Shown here piece by piece: positions 11,163 through 24,954 of a DNA stretch of 64,000 nt. Each line of letters starts with the position of its first letter. The first letter of the stretch is position 1. The DNA is from Mangifera indica (Eukaryota > Streptophyta > Magnoliopsida > Sapindales > Anacardiaceae): the NCBI RefSeq assembly GCF_011075055.1, contig NC_058149.1, positions 12,282,449 to 12,346,448 of the forward strand, in the 5' to 3' direction. The notes below the pieces were generated by a model that was not told the DNA's origin, did no database searches, and worked only from the letters and a program-made list of their open reading frames with translations. The position numbers were made by a program, and so were the translations under genes.

Positions 11163-13691
11163 GGGAAGAGGGAGCAGCTGGTGGAAAGGAAAGAAGAGAC
11201 GGATGTGTTGTTTTCAAACACTGGAGCTTACTAGTACAGAGTTTGATGGTTTTATCTGAATACTAAGGGTGAGGAGTCAGTTGTTTTCATCTGGGTTTCT
11301 GTTTATGGTCGATTCATTCTTTGGCTTTGTCCCCTCATATCTAAATATGCCCCTGGTTTTACACTTAAAATATTTAATAAACTTGACCTTCAACTGAAAC
11401 TAGATCTAATTTAATTACTATTTGGATCCTCCCTCTCATGATTTTATTATCCATAAGAATCACACTTGTTAAATTCATGAACCTCATAATTTTTTGACAA
11501 AGGGCATAAAAATTTTTGGTCACTTAAAATAAATTATTCATATACACGGACATCCAAAAAAGCAACTTTTTTTTTCAAAAGAAAGAAGGAGATTATTGCA
11601 AACCTGAATTTATAGGATTAAAATGTTAGGAGCCAGCGGTTTGGTGCAAAGTTGCTCCAAACCATGGGCAGTCTTCGTTTGCAAGTGCCCAGTACTTATG
11701 AGATTTAAACAAGTGTCGTCCATAAATTCGCGGGCTGACTGCTACCATTGTCAATATATATTGTCACATTCTCGAGGTTGGTGACAGCGGTACGGAATTG
11801 GGCAGAAACAGTTCCTGGGTATACTAATGAATAAGTATTGTTGGTGGTTGGGTTGCTCCAGTAATGGATGTGCATAAAGAGGGCGACATGAAAGAGGGGT
11901 TACGTCAATTTTTATACAAACTAATTAAGAATTAAATTTTTTTTTTATAAATCTAAAATAAAACGAAACTAATGAATTTAAATCATAAAATAGATAGATA
12001 TTGAAGTTGATTTTTGAAAAGGTGGTATCAAAAATACTGTACAAACAGGTCAAAAAGTTAACCTGTGGCAATAAATATAAAGTTTATGATATATCACTCG
12101 CCATTTTTGTCCATAATTTTTTGGATGGTTTTACTTGAAAATAGAAGGGGCTGTCTTAGTTTGGACAACTGAGTTAAAACTTATGCATACTAATGAAAGG
12201 ATTATAAAAGTTTGGTTACCCAAATATGACCCAAATTTGAGCTCATCATAGAATTAAACCAGGAAAGAAAATAGAGCAAAATGGGTTTTGGGCCAAAGTG
12301 AAATCAGGGATCATCTGCCAAAACAATAATAAAGAATCCTTGGGCAACTGGATCATCATCTTCCCCGAAATACTGCTGACTGGGTTGCATGTTTTGTCAT
12401 GAGTGCTCTTCTACTTTAGTTGTTTTCACCATCACTATCTGTCATAGTTGATATGTAAATGGTAAAATCTAGATTCCTAGAATTATTTTAACAAAATTCG
12501 TATGATAAAAGGGAATCATTTTCAGTCTCAAGTGGATAATAAGAAGCCCGCGTGCTGAGTCCTGAAGGTCCCCGTTTCAATTTTCTTTGACTATCTAATA
12601 ATATCCCTCATTAATTTATATGATCCAATACATTACTAACATTCCTCGTCAATCATATTTTCCTTGTTAAGTATTTTGTAACATACACATGTTATATTGA
12701 TTAATAATTTTTATTTCATGATATTTTGAAAGTGGTCCAACTACAAAATGATATGAATCTATATGCCTTTGAGCCTGAGGTCATGGTATCAAATGGTACG
12801 TACAACCCAAATTTTAAACCCTGTGTTAGCCGCATGTAGCTACATCTTATTAGGGATGACAACAAAATGACAAGGCCAAATATCTTAATCTATGTTCCTG
12901 TTTTTGTTAAAAAAATCTATTCTATTTTTGTCATGTTTTCGATACTGAGATGATAAGAAATCTTAATTTTTTCTTCCACGTAAAAAAAAATTTTCTCCCC
13001 ATCCTATAGAAAAATCCCTCTCCCTTTACCCTCTCATCTATGTTAAAAAAATAATAAAATATTTATTATATATTAAGGTATATTTGTAATAATTTAAAAT
13101 TTTTAAATTTATTTTAATATTTAAAGATTTAAAATATATATAAGGGAAGAGATGGGAAAGTGAGGAGACGAACTAGAGATATATTCATTATTATCTCCAT
13201 CTCCATCCTAGTTTTTATTAAAAATTCTCCTCATTCATTCAAAGAATGAAGGGTCAAAGATATGGTTTTGCGCAGCTGAATTGTGATTTTACTTCAACAC
13301 TCTTTTTCACTTTATATATATATACACACACACGCGCCCCTAGCTCGGTGAATTTAGAATCATCCAATATATTACATTTTCTTGTTTACCCTTTAATGGG
13401 TAAAAGAACACGGGAATGAGTGGGTATATGAAAAGAAAAGAAAAAAGAGAGAGAGAAAGAAAGTAAAAGAACATTCATTTATAAAAAATTACCATCATCA
13501 TCAGAAATCAATACTCATTATTGTCAGCACATGATCGCCTTCAAGTTCATAAACTTCTCATGAGGGCAATTATGGGCTGGGGTTGGCTCCTTTTACAGGT
13601 AAGCATACTTATATTAAATAAAGTTTGAATCCAAAGCACAGTCAGTGATCTAAAACATCACTTCCATTAAATATTTATTTTCATTTTTCAG
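11163..13691. other. Intergenic between ENOD93-like and kinase genes
   Basis: No gene is recognised. It contains the second copy of the diverged direct repeat (11620-11770), a TA/CA dinucleotide patch near 13315-13335 and AT-rich filler. Bases just below 13692 should include the kinase 3'UTR. Confidence 0.5.
11620..11770. repeat. Diverged direct repeat, copy 2 (upstream side of ENOD93 gene)
   Basis: Partner of 9640-9810 in the same orientation. It shares CAAACCATG, GAGATTTAAACAAGTGTCG and GGGCTGA...ATTGTC. Confidence 0.55.
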
Positions 13692-15324
13692 TTAGAAGCA
13701 GTCAAAATGATGATGAGGATGGGGTGGTATCTGATATGGGGCGTCTCTCTCTTTCTTGCTTAACTTTGATAAATTATTATTCCTAATCTTACGGACAAAT
13801 TGCTCATTAGGAACCTCTGGAGGCTTAATCGATCTAATTAGTGCCCAATTAACGCCCTTGAAGAACTCATGCCTCTTAATCTCAACTGAACCCTTTAAGC
13901 TTCCTATTCTCTTCTTGGGATTCTTCACTACCAGCCTGCTTATAAGATCTTGTAATTTGACCATTTCTTCCATTTCTTTACTGCTGCTAACACCAATTCT
14001 CGGGAAAGTTAATGGCTTTTTAAGAATGTTAATGAGGGTTTTCTCGTTGTTTTCACCTTTGAAAGGTGTTACCCCGTATATCATCTCGTACAAAAACACC
14101 CCTAAAGTCCACCAATCCACGGCGCTGCCATGGCCTTGGCCTGATATTACCTCCGGCGCCAAGTACTCGTGCGTCCCCACGAAGGATTTCGATCGAGCAT
14201 TGATGGGTTCCGCTACTAGCTCTGGATCAACTTCTTGAGTGCCTTCAACTTGTTCTGTTATTGTTGTAACTGTAACCTTCTTCTTCCTGGTTGAGGCTGA
14301 GAAACAAGATAGCACCGGCTGCATTGGTGAAGCACACGATGGAATTGAGCTGTGTTTTTCATACTTGTCAATGGCTTCCATGTTTTGCTTTGGCTTCAGG
14401 AGCTTCGGTACGACGTCGCATTTGAAAGAAAGATCGAAATCCGAAAGCATAATATGCCCATCTTCCCTAACCAGGACGTTTTCCGGCTTCAGGTCTCTGT
14501 AAACTATGCCCATCATGTGTAGATACTCTAGAGCCAAAAGTGTCTCAGCAGCATAAAACCTGAAACAATTAACAATTATCATCGTCATAACAACAGAAAC
14601 TGACTGTAGACAAGAAAATCTCTTAAATGTGTTTTGGCTTGTAAAGCAAAAAAGTAAAATTCTTGACTGCAGATAATATCTTAAAATTATCAAACTATTG
14701 GAACAGGGATGTTACATAAACTTACTTGGCCGATGAAATACTGAAACGCTTCCCGTGCAGGCGTTGGCGAGCGGCATACAAGTCACCGCCGGGACAGTAC
14801 TCCATGATTAAGCAAGAGTAATGGGAGGCTTCAAACTCGGCGTAAAGAGTGGGAACAAAAGGATGATCCAGCATGGATAAAATCTCCTTCTCCATATCGG
14901 CTCTATGTAACTTCTTCCTTATGGCAAGTGCTTCTCTATCCACCACTTTCATGGCGTAAAAACACTGCGGCAGTCCCACAACAGGGTTCCTTATCTGGCA
15001 AAGATAAACATTCCCTATGTCACCACTGCCAAGCCGGCGCAGGAGCCGGAAATGCTCGAGCCCAACTCGACCTTGCGCTCTTCGGAGCAGTTTCATGGCT
15101 TCCCACGCGGCTTGATTGGCCTTGTGTGGCTTTTGGGAGTTGTAAAGAGAGGTTTCCGCGGACGGGGAGCAAAGAGAGATGGAGCTACGGCGGCTGCCAA
15201 AGCTGAGGTTGCTCATGAAACTACGACTAGAGTCGGGGACCGTTATCGAGGAGGAGCTACTATCATAGTCGGATTCATCCCGGAGAACGGTGGTCGCTGC
15301 CATTGTTGGTGGTGGCTCATGCAT
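13692..15324 (-). CDS. PID2: AGC-VIII serine/threonine kinase, PINOID2-like
   Basis: Two exons (minus), 15324-14726 and 14559-13692, give 488 aa. The intron splits a Lys codon just before [14 protein letters not shown]. Kinase landmarks are the Gly loop GSGDIG (99-104), catalytic Lys in YAMK (126), YRDLKPEN with catalytic Asp 222, and DFD (240-242) in place of DFG as in all plant AGC-VIII kinases. A long activation-loop insertion follows, then [12 protein letters not shown] (about 325-336) and a C-terminal FDCF tail that resembles the hydrophobic FxxF motif. The N-terminal DESDYDSS and [13 protein letters not shown] stretches match Arabidopsis At2g26700 (PID2) rather than PID or WAG. These kinases phosphorylate PIN auxin carriers at the plasma membrane; PID2 acts redundantly with PID in cotyledon and flower patterning. 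Met8 (15303) is an alternative start. Confidence 0.93.
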
Positions 15325-15381
15325 TGAGAGTAAAAATGAAGATGAGGGATTTTAATTCTACCTTTGCTATGAGTTCAATGG

Positions 15382-15389
15382 CATTTTAT
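15382..15389 (-). promoter_or_regulatory. TATA box of the PID2-like kinase
   Basis: The minus strand reads GATATAAAATGCC, about 60 bp upstream of the first ATG. Initiation about 30 bp downstream would leave a short 5'UTR. It is motif and position evidence only. Confidence 0.5.
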
Positions 15390-16461
15390 ATCAATTCAAA
15401 TATGGAATGTGAAGCATGGAGCTCAAGTTTACAAAAGTGTTACTTTTTTTAATTAAAAATGAACCCCTATATGTTTTATATTTATGAAACTTTCTAGTAT
15501 TTTTAATAACTTATCACAACATTGCCAATACTGGTTTTGCGGTAGATCATTAATATTCGCGTAAACTGACAAATTAACAGTAATTGACTGAATGGATATA
15601 AAAATTGAAGGATACGGTAAACTTTTCAGTAAAGTACTGAGGCTCAGTCAACCAATTGCGATGTTAAAAACGTTAATTGAAACTGACACAGCCACTAGCG
15701 TCTGCTTGTGGCAGAAGAAGTGGGTTCCAGAGAGGAATACAAGTAATAATATGTTTAAAAGGTCATTGCAAATACCATGTCCAATATATTAGGATAATTT
15801 GTGTAATAAAATATAAGATTTTATGTGTAAAAAAATATAAAATTAAAATTTTTTAATTTAATTATGAATAATTAATATTTTTATTAAAATTTTTCTATTA
15901 ATCATCTCTCACCTCTTGATCGCACCTATGATTAACTTTTATCACTATTATAGTTATTATTAAGATATGAAAAGGGTTGTTATTAGAATTTCACAATTAT
16001 AATGTTTTTCTAACAAATTTAGATTTTAAATAATAAAGTTGGATTTAAAAAAAATAAGAGAATTTTGTTAAATGAAAAACCCTATTTTGGAAAATGTTTA
16101 TCACTCCATCAAGTAAAGATAATGAATACTTTTCGAAACTCTTGCTTTTGAAACGCATGCATGTTAAAATTCTTGGGAATTTGGCTATTTAGACGAGGGA
16201 AAACGTTGGCTTTGTGAAAAGGCAATGGTCAAAAGCACTTGTTCTTTTCTGCTAACACCCATTTTTATGCTATGCTTTTCCCAATAAAAGATTAACGCAT
16301 AATTAAAAGGCACACAACAAAACATTTGATCTTGACGGTCACAAATCAATCAACCAAAAGTATAAATACTACTACAGAAAAGGTGTAGATACACGAAGCA
16401 CCCGTGGCCTAAATTCATTTCCACCTCTCGGATAAACATTAAGAGGGAAAGGTGACTTACC

Positions 16462-16955
16462 GCTTCACTTAGGGAACAGTATAGGTCCCCTCAAAGTTTG
16501 GTTAACTAACAAATTCTCACCCTTTATATTTCAAAAGTCTAAACACAAAACCTATCATTTATGTCGGTTAACAAATTCTATTAGAAGGAGGGGCAAAATG
16601 GTTATTGGATGGGCTTTTAAAAAGATGTTAATTTCACAACTTCATTCAATTTTATGGTTAACTGTATATATAACTAGAGGATGAAGGGCAATTTAGTCTA
16701 TTAAATCTTCATTTTCATATAAGGGTTAGTTTTGTAAATTCAATTAAAAGAGATATAATTATAATTAAAGTTTATATTTTCTGTTGAAGACATTTTTGTC
16801 ATTACACCAATGAAGGTTAAACTAGTAATTTACCCTGATCATAAACCAATTCTCTAATAAAAGCATATTAAAGATGAGTTATTTGGACTTTTGAAACTTA
16901 AAGGGGAGAACTGTTCTTTAAGCAAATCTTAGGTGGTAGATAGTGATTTGGCCTT
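16462..16955. mobile_element. MITE-like element with imperfect terminal inverted repeats
   Basis: The left end includes CAAATTCTCACCCTTTA followed by TTTCAAAAGTC. The right end, reverse-complemented, reads GTTCTCCCCTTTAAG then TTTCAAAAGTC, and outward GGCCAAATCACTATCTACC. The outer CCTCAAAGTTTGGTTA pairs with CCTAAGATTTGCTTA. There are no open frames. Related ends occur at 24955-25515, so this is a family. Boundaries are approximate and I could not define a clean target-site duplication. Confidence 0.65.
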
Positions 16956-18814
16956 TATTTATTTAAATTGACTATTAATGCATACCATGAGTATACGATA
17001 TTTTTCTCATCTCTTCCTCTTTATGGCGTCCTTGCCATGCATGTGAACTCTTGCTCCCAGGGTAACTGAATTGGGTCCATATTTTTGCCTTTACACGTGC
17101 CGACTTTTAAGTGGTTTCACAATTTTATTTTATTTTAATTACTCAAATTAATGACTAGGGTATGAAATCAAAAATCTCCAAGGGACATGATTTAGATGAT
17201 TTAGTTTCTTATATTATATCAAAATTAAAATTTTAAATTATACTGATTGTAAAATTAATAATTAGATTTATAGTTTTATCGGTTAAATATAATTGATTCA
17301 GTTCGACAAAGATAATTAAACTCAAATATAATTGTTCCTCATAAAAAAAAAGAGGTTTTGTTGATGGTTTTAATAATTTGTGATCATGATCAGATTTATG
17401 CAGGCTACCACAGCCCATTGATGTATTTGGGATTTTAAACATCACAATCTTTTTGTTTCATAATTTGAGAATGTGAAGGCATCATATTTATCCACATTTC
17501 CACTGTTGGATGATTAGATACAGGACAAAGAATGGAGTTAATCTTTTGGACTTATTTGTCACATCATCAATTCTAACTATGATGATGAATGATTTTGTGG
17601 GTCTGTAATCAATGACAAAATTTTGATCATCATTGATAATGAAAACCATCCCACAAAAATCAAACATTAGGTTATAATCATATATAATTGGAGATCAAGA
17701 TCCTTTGATGGGATTTGAAGTACTCTATGAAAAGTGTATCAGGTTTCTCTTTGTTTCTTCCTGTGGTTGTTCCACTTTTCTCTGCAAGATCTTATCATTT
17801 TCACTTTTGGTTACATTTCCAGGCAGCAGACCCAGCAAATTTTGCTGCGCTGCAGAGGTGACAAATATATAGGAACTTTCAATCCTCCATCACTTGCCCC
17901 ATACATTTTCTCCCCGTGTCAAAACAAACATCCAGCAACCTTTCTTCCTCACAGTAATTAAGGCAAAAGGGTGTTGGTGAAAATCAAATAGAGCAATAAG
18001 AAAACAGAAAACTGCAGAACTTATTTCAGCCCTGCAATGATGTATAGAATAGAGTGAGCAAAAGATGGCCAACCTGAAAACTCCACAACACAATGTACAA
18101 AACCAAAGGTGATTTAAGAAACATTCAAACCATGAATTTCAGTGAAAAGTGAACCGAATTCAACGGGGATATGGATGCTTATACTGAGGAATTGCATCTC
18201 ATCTTCTTCTGTTCTTTATGTGGGGATTGTTTAAGACATGTTGTCATGGGCAGCTTCTGGTCGTGGGGTCTTCTATTTTTATGCCCGCGTACGTGTTGCT
18301 TTTGAACTTTGAATGCTCTAAATTTTGCAGATTCATAATAAATTTTCTTCCTCGCCCTTGTGCTTACCATTTTAACTACAAATCATTGCAGTGAATTAAA
18401 ATCTCATGAATTCTATGGTGTGGTGAAGAGAAGAGACTGGAGCAACGAACTTTACTGGTGCCGAAAGGTAGACCCTAACAATTTTAACTTGAGATCCATC
18501 ATTTGAACATGAATTTTACCTATCGGTAAATGATTTGATTCGCAGTACTTGTATTCGGAGCCCTGGCAACCCTCACTGTAATCTCATTTTGTCTTGGGCC
18601 CGTGATTTTTGGAACGCTCATGCAAATCATTGGGCCATTTTTCTCCAGCATTCCAGACAGGCCCAGGAAATAATGGACTTCGGTTGCTGCAGCCATGGCT
18701 CATGGGACAAGTTATATAAGTAAATATTTTTAATATCAACTAAATAATTTTTATGTTAATAGATTATCATAAATTAATTAATAATTATATATTCATTTCG
18801 CAGCTCTGTATTAT

Positions 18815-19030
18815 AAAAGTCTAACCTAAAACTAGGTATTAATGTTTCTTATTTGATAGATAATCAATAATATTATATGCATAATTTTATATGTAAATAA
18901 TAATATATTATTATATAATTAAATATTATTTTATTTTTAATTTAAAATTAATTAATTATATAATATATTATTTTTATACATAAATTATACATATTATTTA
19001 TATATATATAATATTACTTTTAATAATAAT
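18815..19030. repeat. AT-rich palindromic repeat (shared with 63830-63960)
   Basis: Contains AATAATATTATATGCATAA, then a nearly pure A/T segment and its inverse (ATACATAAATTATACATATT). The same order of motifs (AATAATATTATATG, ATTATTATATAATTA, CTTATTTTTA) reappears at the right edge of the window. It is non-coding and possibly a short fold-back MITE. Confidence 0.5.
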
Positions 19031-20184
19031 AGTTTGAATAAAACAAAACATGCTGTATAATTATGGGGAAAAAAATGAAAAAGTAAAAGCCACTGATGCT
19101 AACAAATAATAATATAAAATAACTTATAAGTGGAAATGAGTGATGTGCATATGTGAACCACAGAAAGTGCCGCCCACCTAAGCATGTCCGCAATTAAATG
19201 TTTGTGTCCCACCCATAATTAAGCCGGCCGAATGACTTTTTGTTTGACCCAAACTTTGATAAAATAACTTTCACCCTTTAAATTTAAGAATTTTTTTTTT
19301 TCAAGTTTGATAATTTAGTTTGCAGAATTTGTTACATTTTTTTTTTTTTTAATAAAATGCTCATTGCCTTTATTTTAGCTAAAAATTAGTTTGCCCCTAA
19401 AATATTAATAAAGTTCTTTTATCTATTACTGGTTAATAATTATAAGAGATTAACAATTATAAAAAAATAAAATTATTCTTTTTTTACTATAATTATTTTT
19501 GTATTGTTACTAATTAGTCTTTTAACTTTTTACGATAGACATTATATGAATTAACCCTCTTATTACCACTGTGTTTTCAACTATATGCATAACTTTCTAA
19601 TATTATCACTCTTGTTCATTGTCAAATTGATTTAAATTTATTAGATTTTGTTCAAATTTCTCACTTCTTATCTATATTTGTCACTGATAAACTTTGATTT
19701 GATGAGACTTTCACATCTTCACCAACTTTGAGATGTCCCGCTTTGCTGCCCATAGAACCCAAGTGCATTCAGATTTGTTGGCTCCCCCTTATGTGTTTTC
19801 TAGTGATCAATAAATAAGAGATAAAACGAAAAAAATAAAATAAAAATAAAAACAGTTAAAATAGTTAAAATAAAAAAATATATTATTTATACTATTTAGA
19901 GATATAAATGATATTAATCTTATTAGATATTATATACAAAATGACAAAAATTCTCTTTAACTATTAAAATTAATGTTTGACTTTGTTGAATGGGTGGGAA
20001 ATAAAATTTTCAAATGTAAAGGCCATCAAAGTATATTCAAACAAAACCAAAGCCGAAGCCAAGTGCGTGGTGGCCCTCATTTTCTCTAAATTTATTCCGT
20101 AATTGATTATGGCTACATTGACTCCTCTTTTATGGGCACCTCAAAATAATCTTCTCGGGGGAATCAAATTTTTTTTTTTATAAA

Positions 20185-20280
20185 AATTAAATAAATACCT
20201 CTCTCTCTCTCTCTCTCGTGTGTATATATAAATTAAATAAATACCCCCCTCTCTCTCTTGTGTATATATATATATATATA
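20185..20280. repeat. Duplicated compound microsatellite
   Basis: Two tandem copies (20185-20230 and 20231-20280) each consist of AATTAAATAAATACC, a (CT)n run, GTGT and a (TA)n run. The copies differ in CT and TA repeat number and by a C run. Confidence 0.85.
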
Positions 20281-20908
20281 AATAAAATTTACATAATATA
20301 ATATATATTATTGATACAAATTAATATACATTTAAAAAAATAATATTATAATAGTGGTTTATATAAAAAATTTTAAAAATATTTATAATATTTTTTAAAA
20401 TTGATAATATATTAATTAAAATTTTTTATTTTTTAAAAATTATAACATCCAATGTGGTATAATATTTAATATATAATATAAAAATAAATTTTTATTAAAT
20501 AATATAATATATTAATTCCAACCACTAATTTTATCATTTGTAAATTTATTTATTGAAGAATTTAGAGTCAAAAGATACTAATTTTCTAAACTTGCCTTAG
20601 TCATAAATTAATGAATAATAATAATTCTGCATTGACTTACAGGAGTCTACGGAGTTGATTCTAAATTAGAAGATTCATACGGGGAAAACTTGATTACTGG
20701 AGCAAGGACAGTTTTCACTCATATAGCCCAGATAAAAAACCAGAACAAAGATTACGTACAGAGATCCAATTCCAGCCCCACCTTTTAATTCAATTGATCC
20801 TTTAACAAGTCAAATCAACGCTCTTACTCAGCACCTTTCGTTTCCACTTTCATGAATTAACATTCTCACTCTCTTCATTTTTTTATGATTCCCCTAATCT
20901 AAAGCTAA

Positions 20909-23541
20909 ATGGAGAATAACAACAACAATATCAAGCCACAGAAGAAGCAAAAATGGTTCTTGTCGCTTGTTTTTTCACTCTTGCTATCCACTCTTCTCAT
21001 AGTAGTTAGTGTTTCCTTTTCTTCAAACTCCTCAAGGTTTTACAACCGCGCCCATGTACAAAACCCACGTCCCAAATTCGTTGAACAAAAGCTGCACATT
21101 TTACCCACGTCTTCTGAGAAGATACCGAGATTGGCGTACTTGATTTCGGGATCAAAGGGAGATGGGAATAGCTTGAGGAGAACATTGAAGGCGTTGTATC
21201 ATCCCAGGAATCAGTATGCGGTTCATTTGGATTTAGAGGCGTCTGTTGAGGAAAGAATGGAGCTGGCGAGTTTTGTTGAAAGTGAGCCGCTTTTTAAGCA
21301 AGTGGGTAATGTGCGGATGGTTCTGAAGGCTAATTTGGTGACTTATAGAGGCCCTACTATGGTTACTAACACGCTTCATGCGGCCGCCATTTTGTTCAAG
21401 GAAGGTGGAGACTGGGATTGGTTTATTAATTTAAGTGCTTCCGATTATCCACTGGTCACACAAGATGGTATGGGAGTGAGACTTAATTTGTTTGTTTTAT
21501 TGGTTGGTTCTTTCAGTAATTTTGCCTGATTTGGAGTTGATGTCTTCATCATTCAATGAGGGTTTGTTTGTTATGTTCATTTGCGCTGATGCCTTTGATT
21601 GTTGAGTCTGTTTTTAGCAAGAATCTGAACTAGTTGTTCCTTTAGGTATTTGTAACTTTGCTTTTGATTTTCTATATATATGATAATCGGAAAGTCAATG
21701 TTCTCTATATATGGAATGTTGATAAATTTTTATTTGATCCCCACTTAATTGAGTTCTGTTTTCTAAGCATGGATTCACAAGTGTCACATTTGGTCTAACT
21801 CGTAAATTCATACATGATATTTACCGATTTCGTTGTTCTTTTTGCTGATTTGTAATTATCATGGTTGCCATTAACCCAACTCAGAATCGTAATCTAATTT
21901 GCCGACCATGTTGTTCGTGACGTTGCTAATATTACAGAGCATTGGTGTCCTTGATTTGTTAGTTTCAGATATCTGGTCATATAGAGCTAATTTTATCCAA
22001 TCCTTTGGACTAGTTGGGTCACTATATACAGGAAAAGAAGTACTGATTAACTGCTTATTCTCTAGGCTGCTTTCTGATGCATTTAATGATTGTTTCTTTT
22101 TCTTCAACAGATTTGCTCCATATATTGTCAACTATTCCACGAGATCTTAATTTTATTGAGCATACCAGTGACATCGGTTGGAAGGAGTATGTGCTTCCTC
22201 CTCCTCCTTTAGTTTTCTGTTTTTGTGTGTGTGTTTGGGAAATTATTTGGTGAGAATATAGAAGATATCTACAATGCTATGTCCAATTAAGCATAAATAA
22301 TATTTGTTCCTTTAACAGGCATCAGAGAGCCAAGCCTCTTATAATTGATCCAGGGTTGTATAGCGTACGAAAATCCGATGTCTTCTGGGTCACACAGAAA
22401 AGGAGTGTTCCAACTGCATATAGGCTATTTACAGGTGAGGATTTAGTTCTTGTGCTGCTAATTTAAAGGAAAAGGTTCATATTTATTGATCATTTACCTC
22501 AAGGATTACTGCAAGCCATATGTGGCTAACAGATTTCACATTTCATTTAATCTTGAACATTCAGAAATGAAAAACGGATCACGTTCATACTCATCTAATG
22601 TTGCATCAGAAAAATCTGACATGCAACAGGTATCTTGTAGATTTAGTTGCTGAGCTGCAGATTACAACATTTTTCATTTCCTTCCGTCTGGCTATCCATT
22701 ATTCCATACCAATAAATGCATGCACAAAAATAATCTATTTGTACCGGGCTATTATAGACCATAATTTTCGTTGATATGTCAAGATGGGTGTCAAAATTCC
22801 AAAAGCACAGTAACTTTGATTTAGGTATTAATAATTGTTGCAAGTGATGTTAGAAACTATCTTAGAAAATTTGCATGAAATTCTTCTTCTTTATTTTTCA
22901 TTTCTGATTGCAATCTTTATTATTATTGGAAGTATTAGGTTCTGTTGCAGCTAACATTAAATCATAATCCTAGCACACTTTATTTTATTTATACCTGTGG
23001 ATTTTGTATGAATATTTCTTCAGGTTCTGCGTGGATGATGCTCTCACGTCCCTTCATAGAATACTGTTTGTGGGGGTGGGATAATCTTCCTAGGATAGCC
23101 CTTATGTATTATGCCAACTTTCTATCTTCACCCGAAGGGTATTTTCACACGGTTGTCTGTAATGCTGAAGAGTTCCGGAATACTACTGTAAACCATGACC
23201 TCCATTTCATATCTTGGGACAACCCTCCTAAACAACACCCACATTTCCTCACTACCAATGATTATCAGAGGATAGTTGAGAGCAATGCTCCCTTTGCAAG
23301 GAAATTTGGCAGGAACGAGCCAGTTCTTGACAAGATTGATTCTGAGCTGCTGGCTCGCAATGCTGATGGATATGTCCCTGGTGGATGGTTCAATAAAGAA
23401 AAAAATTCAAACTTGAGTGCTCCACAGCATTTCATGACAAACACCAGTGAACTTAGGCCTGGTCCTGGTGCTGAAAGGCTAAAACGCCTTATCACTGGTT
23501 TACTATCAGCTGAAGATTTTCATAAAAACCACTGCACCTGA
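20909..23541 (+). CDS. GT14 family beta-glucuronosyltransferase (GlcAT14-like)
   Basis: Four exons, 20909-21467, 22111-22186, 22319-22434 and 23024-23541, give 422 aa in phase. It is a type II Golgi membrane protein: basic N-terminus, one transmembrane segment (about residues 16-38), then a lumenal Core-2/I-branching (GT14) domain. Family landmarks are RLAYLISGSKGD, HPRNQYAVHLD, VTYRGPTMVTNTLHA, DWDWFINLSASDYPLVTQDD, HTSDIGWKE, GSAWMMLSRPF, SSPEGYFHTVVCN, NHDLHFISWDNPP and DGYVPGGWF. Plant GlcAT14 enzymes add glucuronic acid to arabinogalactan-protein glycans. Length matches the family's usual 400-450 aa. A GTAAGAACC right after the stop region (near 23572) could open a 3'UTR intron. Exact paralogue (A, B or C) is not resolved. 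Confidence 0.92.
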
Positions 23542-24202
23542 CACCAAAATTCCAGCGAAGATTGCAGTACAGGTAAGAACCATGTAGGAATTAAAGGGGA
23601 AGAGAAATTACTTCCTCCCCAGAGTATAAGTTATATCTTTTCCAATTTTTACTTGCTAAAATTTGCTTTGGTAACTATAGTGGTTGATGCTGGAGTTAAA
23701 TGTAGTGTTTATTAGTCTGTATAATCTATGAAAAGTGTCATGGATTCATGCATCACCAACACCAAGCCACGAAAGCTGTTGGATGCCTATAAACTTGGCC
23801 TTGCATGCGTCATTTTATCATAGAGCAATGTTATGTGTTTTAGCATATAGTTAGGTTAATAAATAATGTGTCATCGCATATGATAGTGCTGTATGTCTCA
23901 CTCCATTTTGGATTCCTACTTTAGTCCAAAGCGCTAGATATCAGAATTATGGCCTGTTGTCTTTAATAATTATTGCCACATACCGACTATGTACTTCTTA
24001 TTTTTGCTTTGACAACCTAAGAGAAAGGCCTTTTTGGAATCATTGCCTGGATTGTTATATTTAAGAGTGAAAGGAACAGTAGACTTGTTTAAGCAGTTCC
24101 AAGTGTTCTGCTGAATTTCTTCGCCAGATGATAAGGGAAAATAAATTTTGAAAAGATGATTGATGCATGTGAGAAAGTTCCACCAACAATCCTTATCATT
24201 CA

Positions 24203-24240
24203 TTTTCTTTCTTTCTTTCTTTCTCTCTCTCTCTCTTTTT
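24203..24240. repeat. TTTC/CT microsatellite
   Basis: About five TTTC units pass directly into a (CT)n tract and a T run. Confidence 0.9.
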
Positions 24241-24954
24241 CCTTGGGTAAGTTCCATCATTAGCTTATGACATAAAAAAATTCAACTAGTCTTCTTTTAT
24301 GATTACAAGATACACCATAATTTACAGGCTTTAAGCACAAAAAATGAGTGATGTTAATCTAGATCAAAAGAATCTTAAATATATCGTTTGTCTAAAATAG
24401 TGAGTATTCAGCGAACGAAAAAGTCGATGAAAAACAATGTTAAGGTACCACCCTATATGGCAGTTAAAAAACATGGGATATCAATTTTTTTCCCCACCTT
24501 TTCAACCGGTTATATATGTATATATATTTAGCTTTAATTTTATTCAACATATATTTATAGCTATATTTATTTTGACTTTCCTTTTAAAATAAAAGTTATT
24601 TGGTTAGATACTTAATTGAATGCTACGATGGGTGCCTGATTGGTCAATCAACCACCTTTTGTCATAAAAATGCTCGACCAGATATTTGTCCGATCAACCA
24701 ATCATATTTTTGCAATATTTTTTTGGCAAAAGTGGCTGACTATTTGACTAAACAACATTTATGTTTAAAGAAAGTTAAATATAAATATACATTAAATAAA
24801 ATAATGACAAGATATATAGGGTAGACTAAAATTGTGGCTAAAAAATTAATATCCCTATGTTATTATTGTATGCCCATCGGAGAAGTGTGATTGTGTTTAT
24901 ATTCAACCAATCCATGGTGGTGTTATTGATTTAAAAAAAGTAATGATAACAAAT

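Larger units (their letters stand above)
15390..20908. other. Intergenic, MITE- and AT-rich
   Basis: No gene is recognised on either strand over about 5.5 kb. It holds a terminal-inverted-repeat element (16462-16955), a palindromic AT-rich element (18815-19030), a possible further MITE between about 19220 and 20030, and a duplicated compound microsatellite (20185-20280). The last few hundred bases should include the promoter of the GT14 gene, but I see no convincing TATA box. Confidence 0.55.

Noticed and set aside
13756..14238. 160-aa plus-strand open frame opposite the kinase
   Set aside because: Antisense shadow of the PID2-like kinase exon 2; it has no domain of its own.
18179..18723. 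Short open frames on both strands (63 aa and 62 aa)
   Set aside because: No recognised motif, no splice partners and no promoter. Too weak to report as genes.
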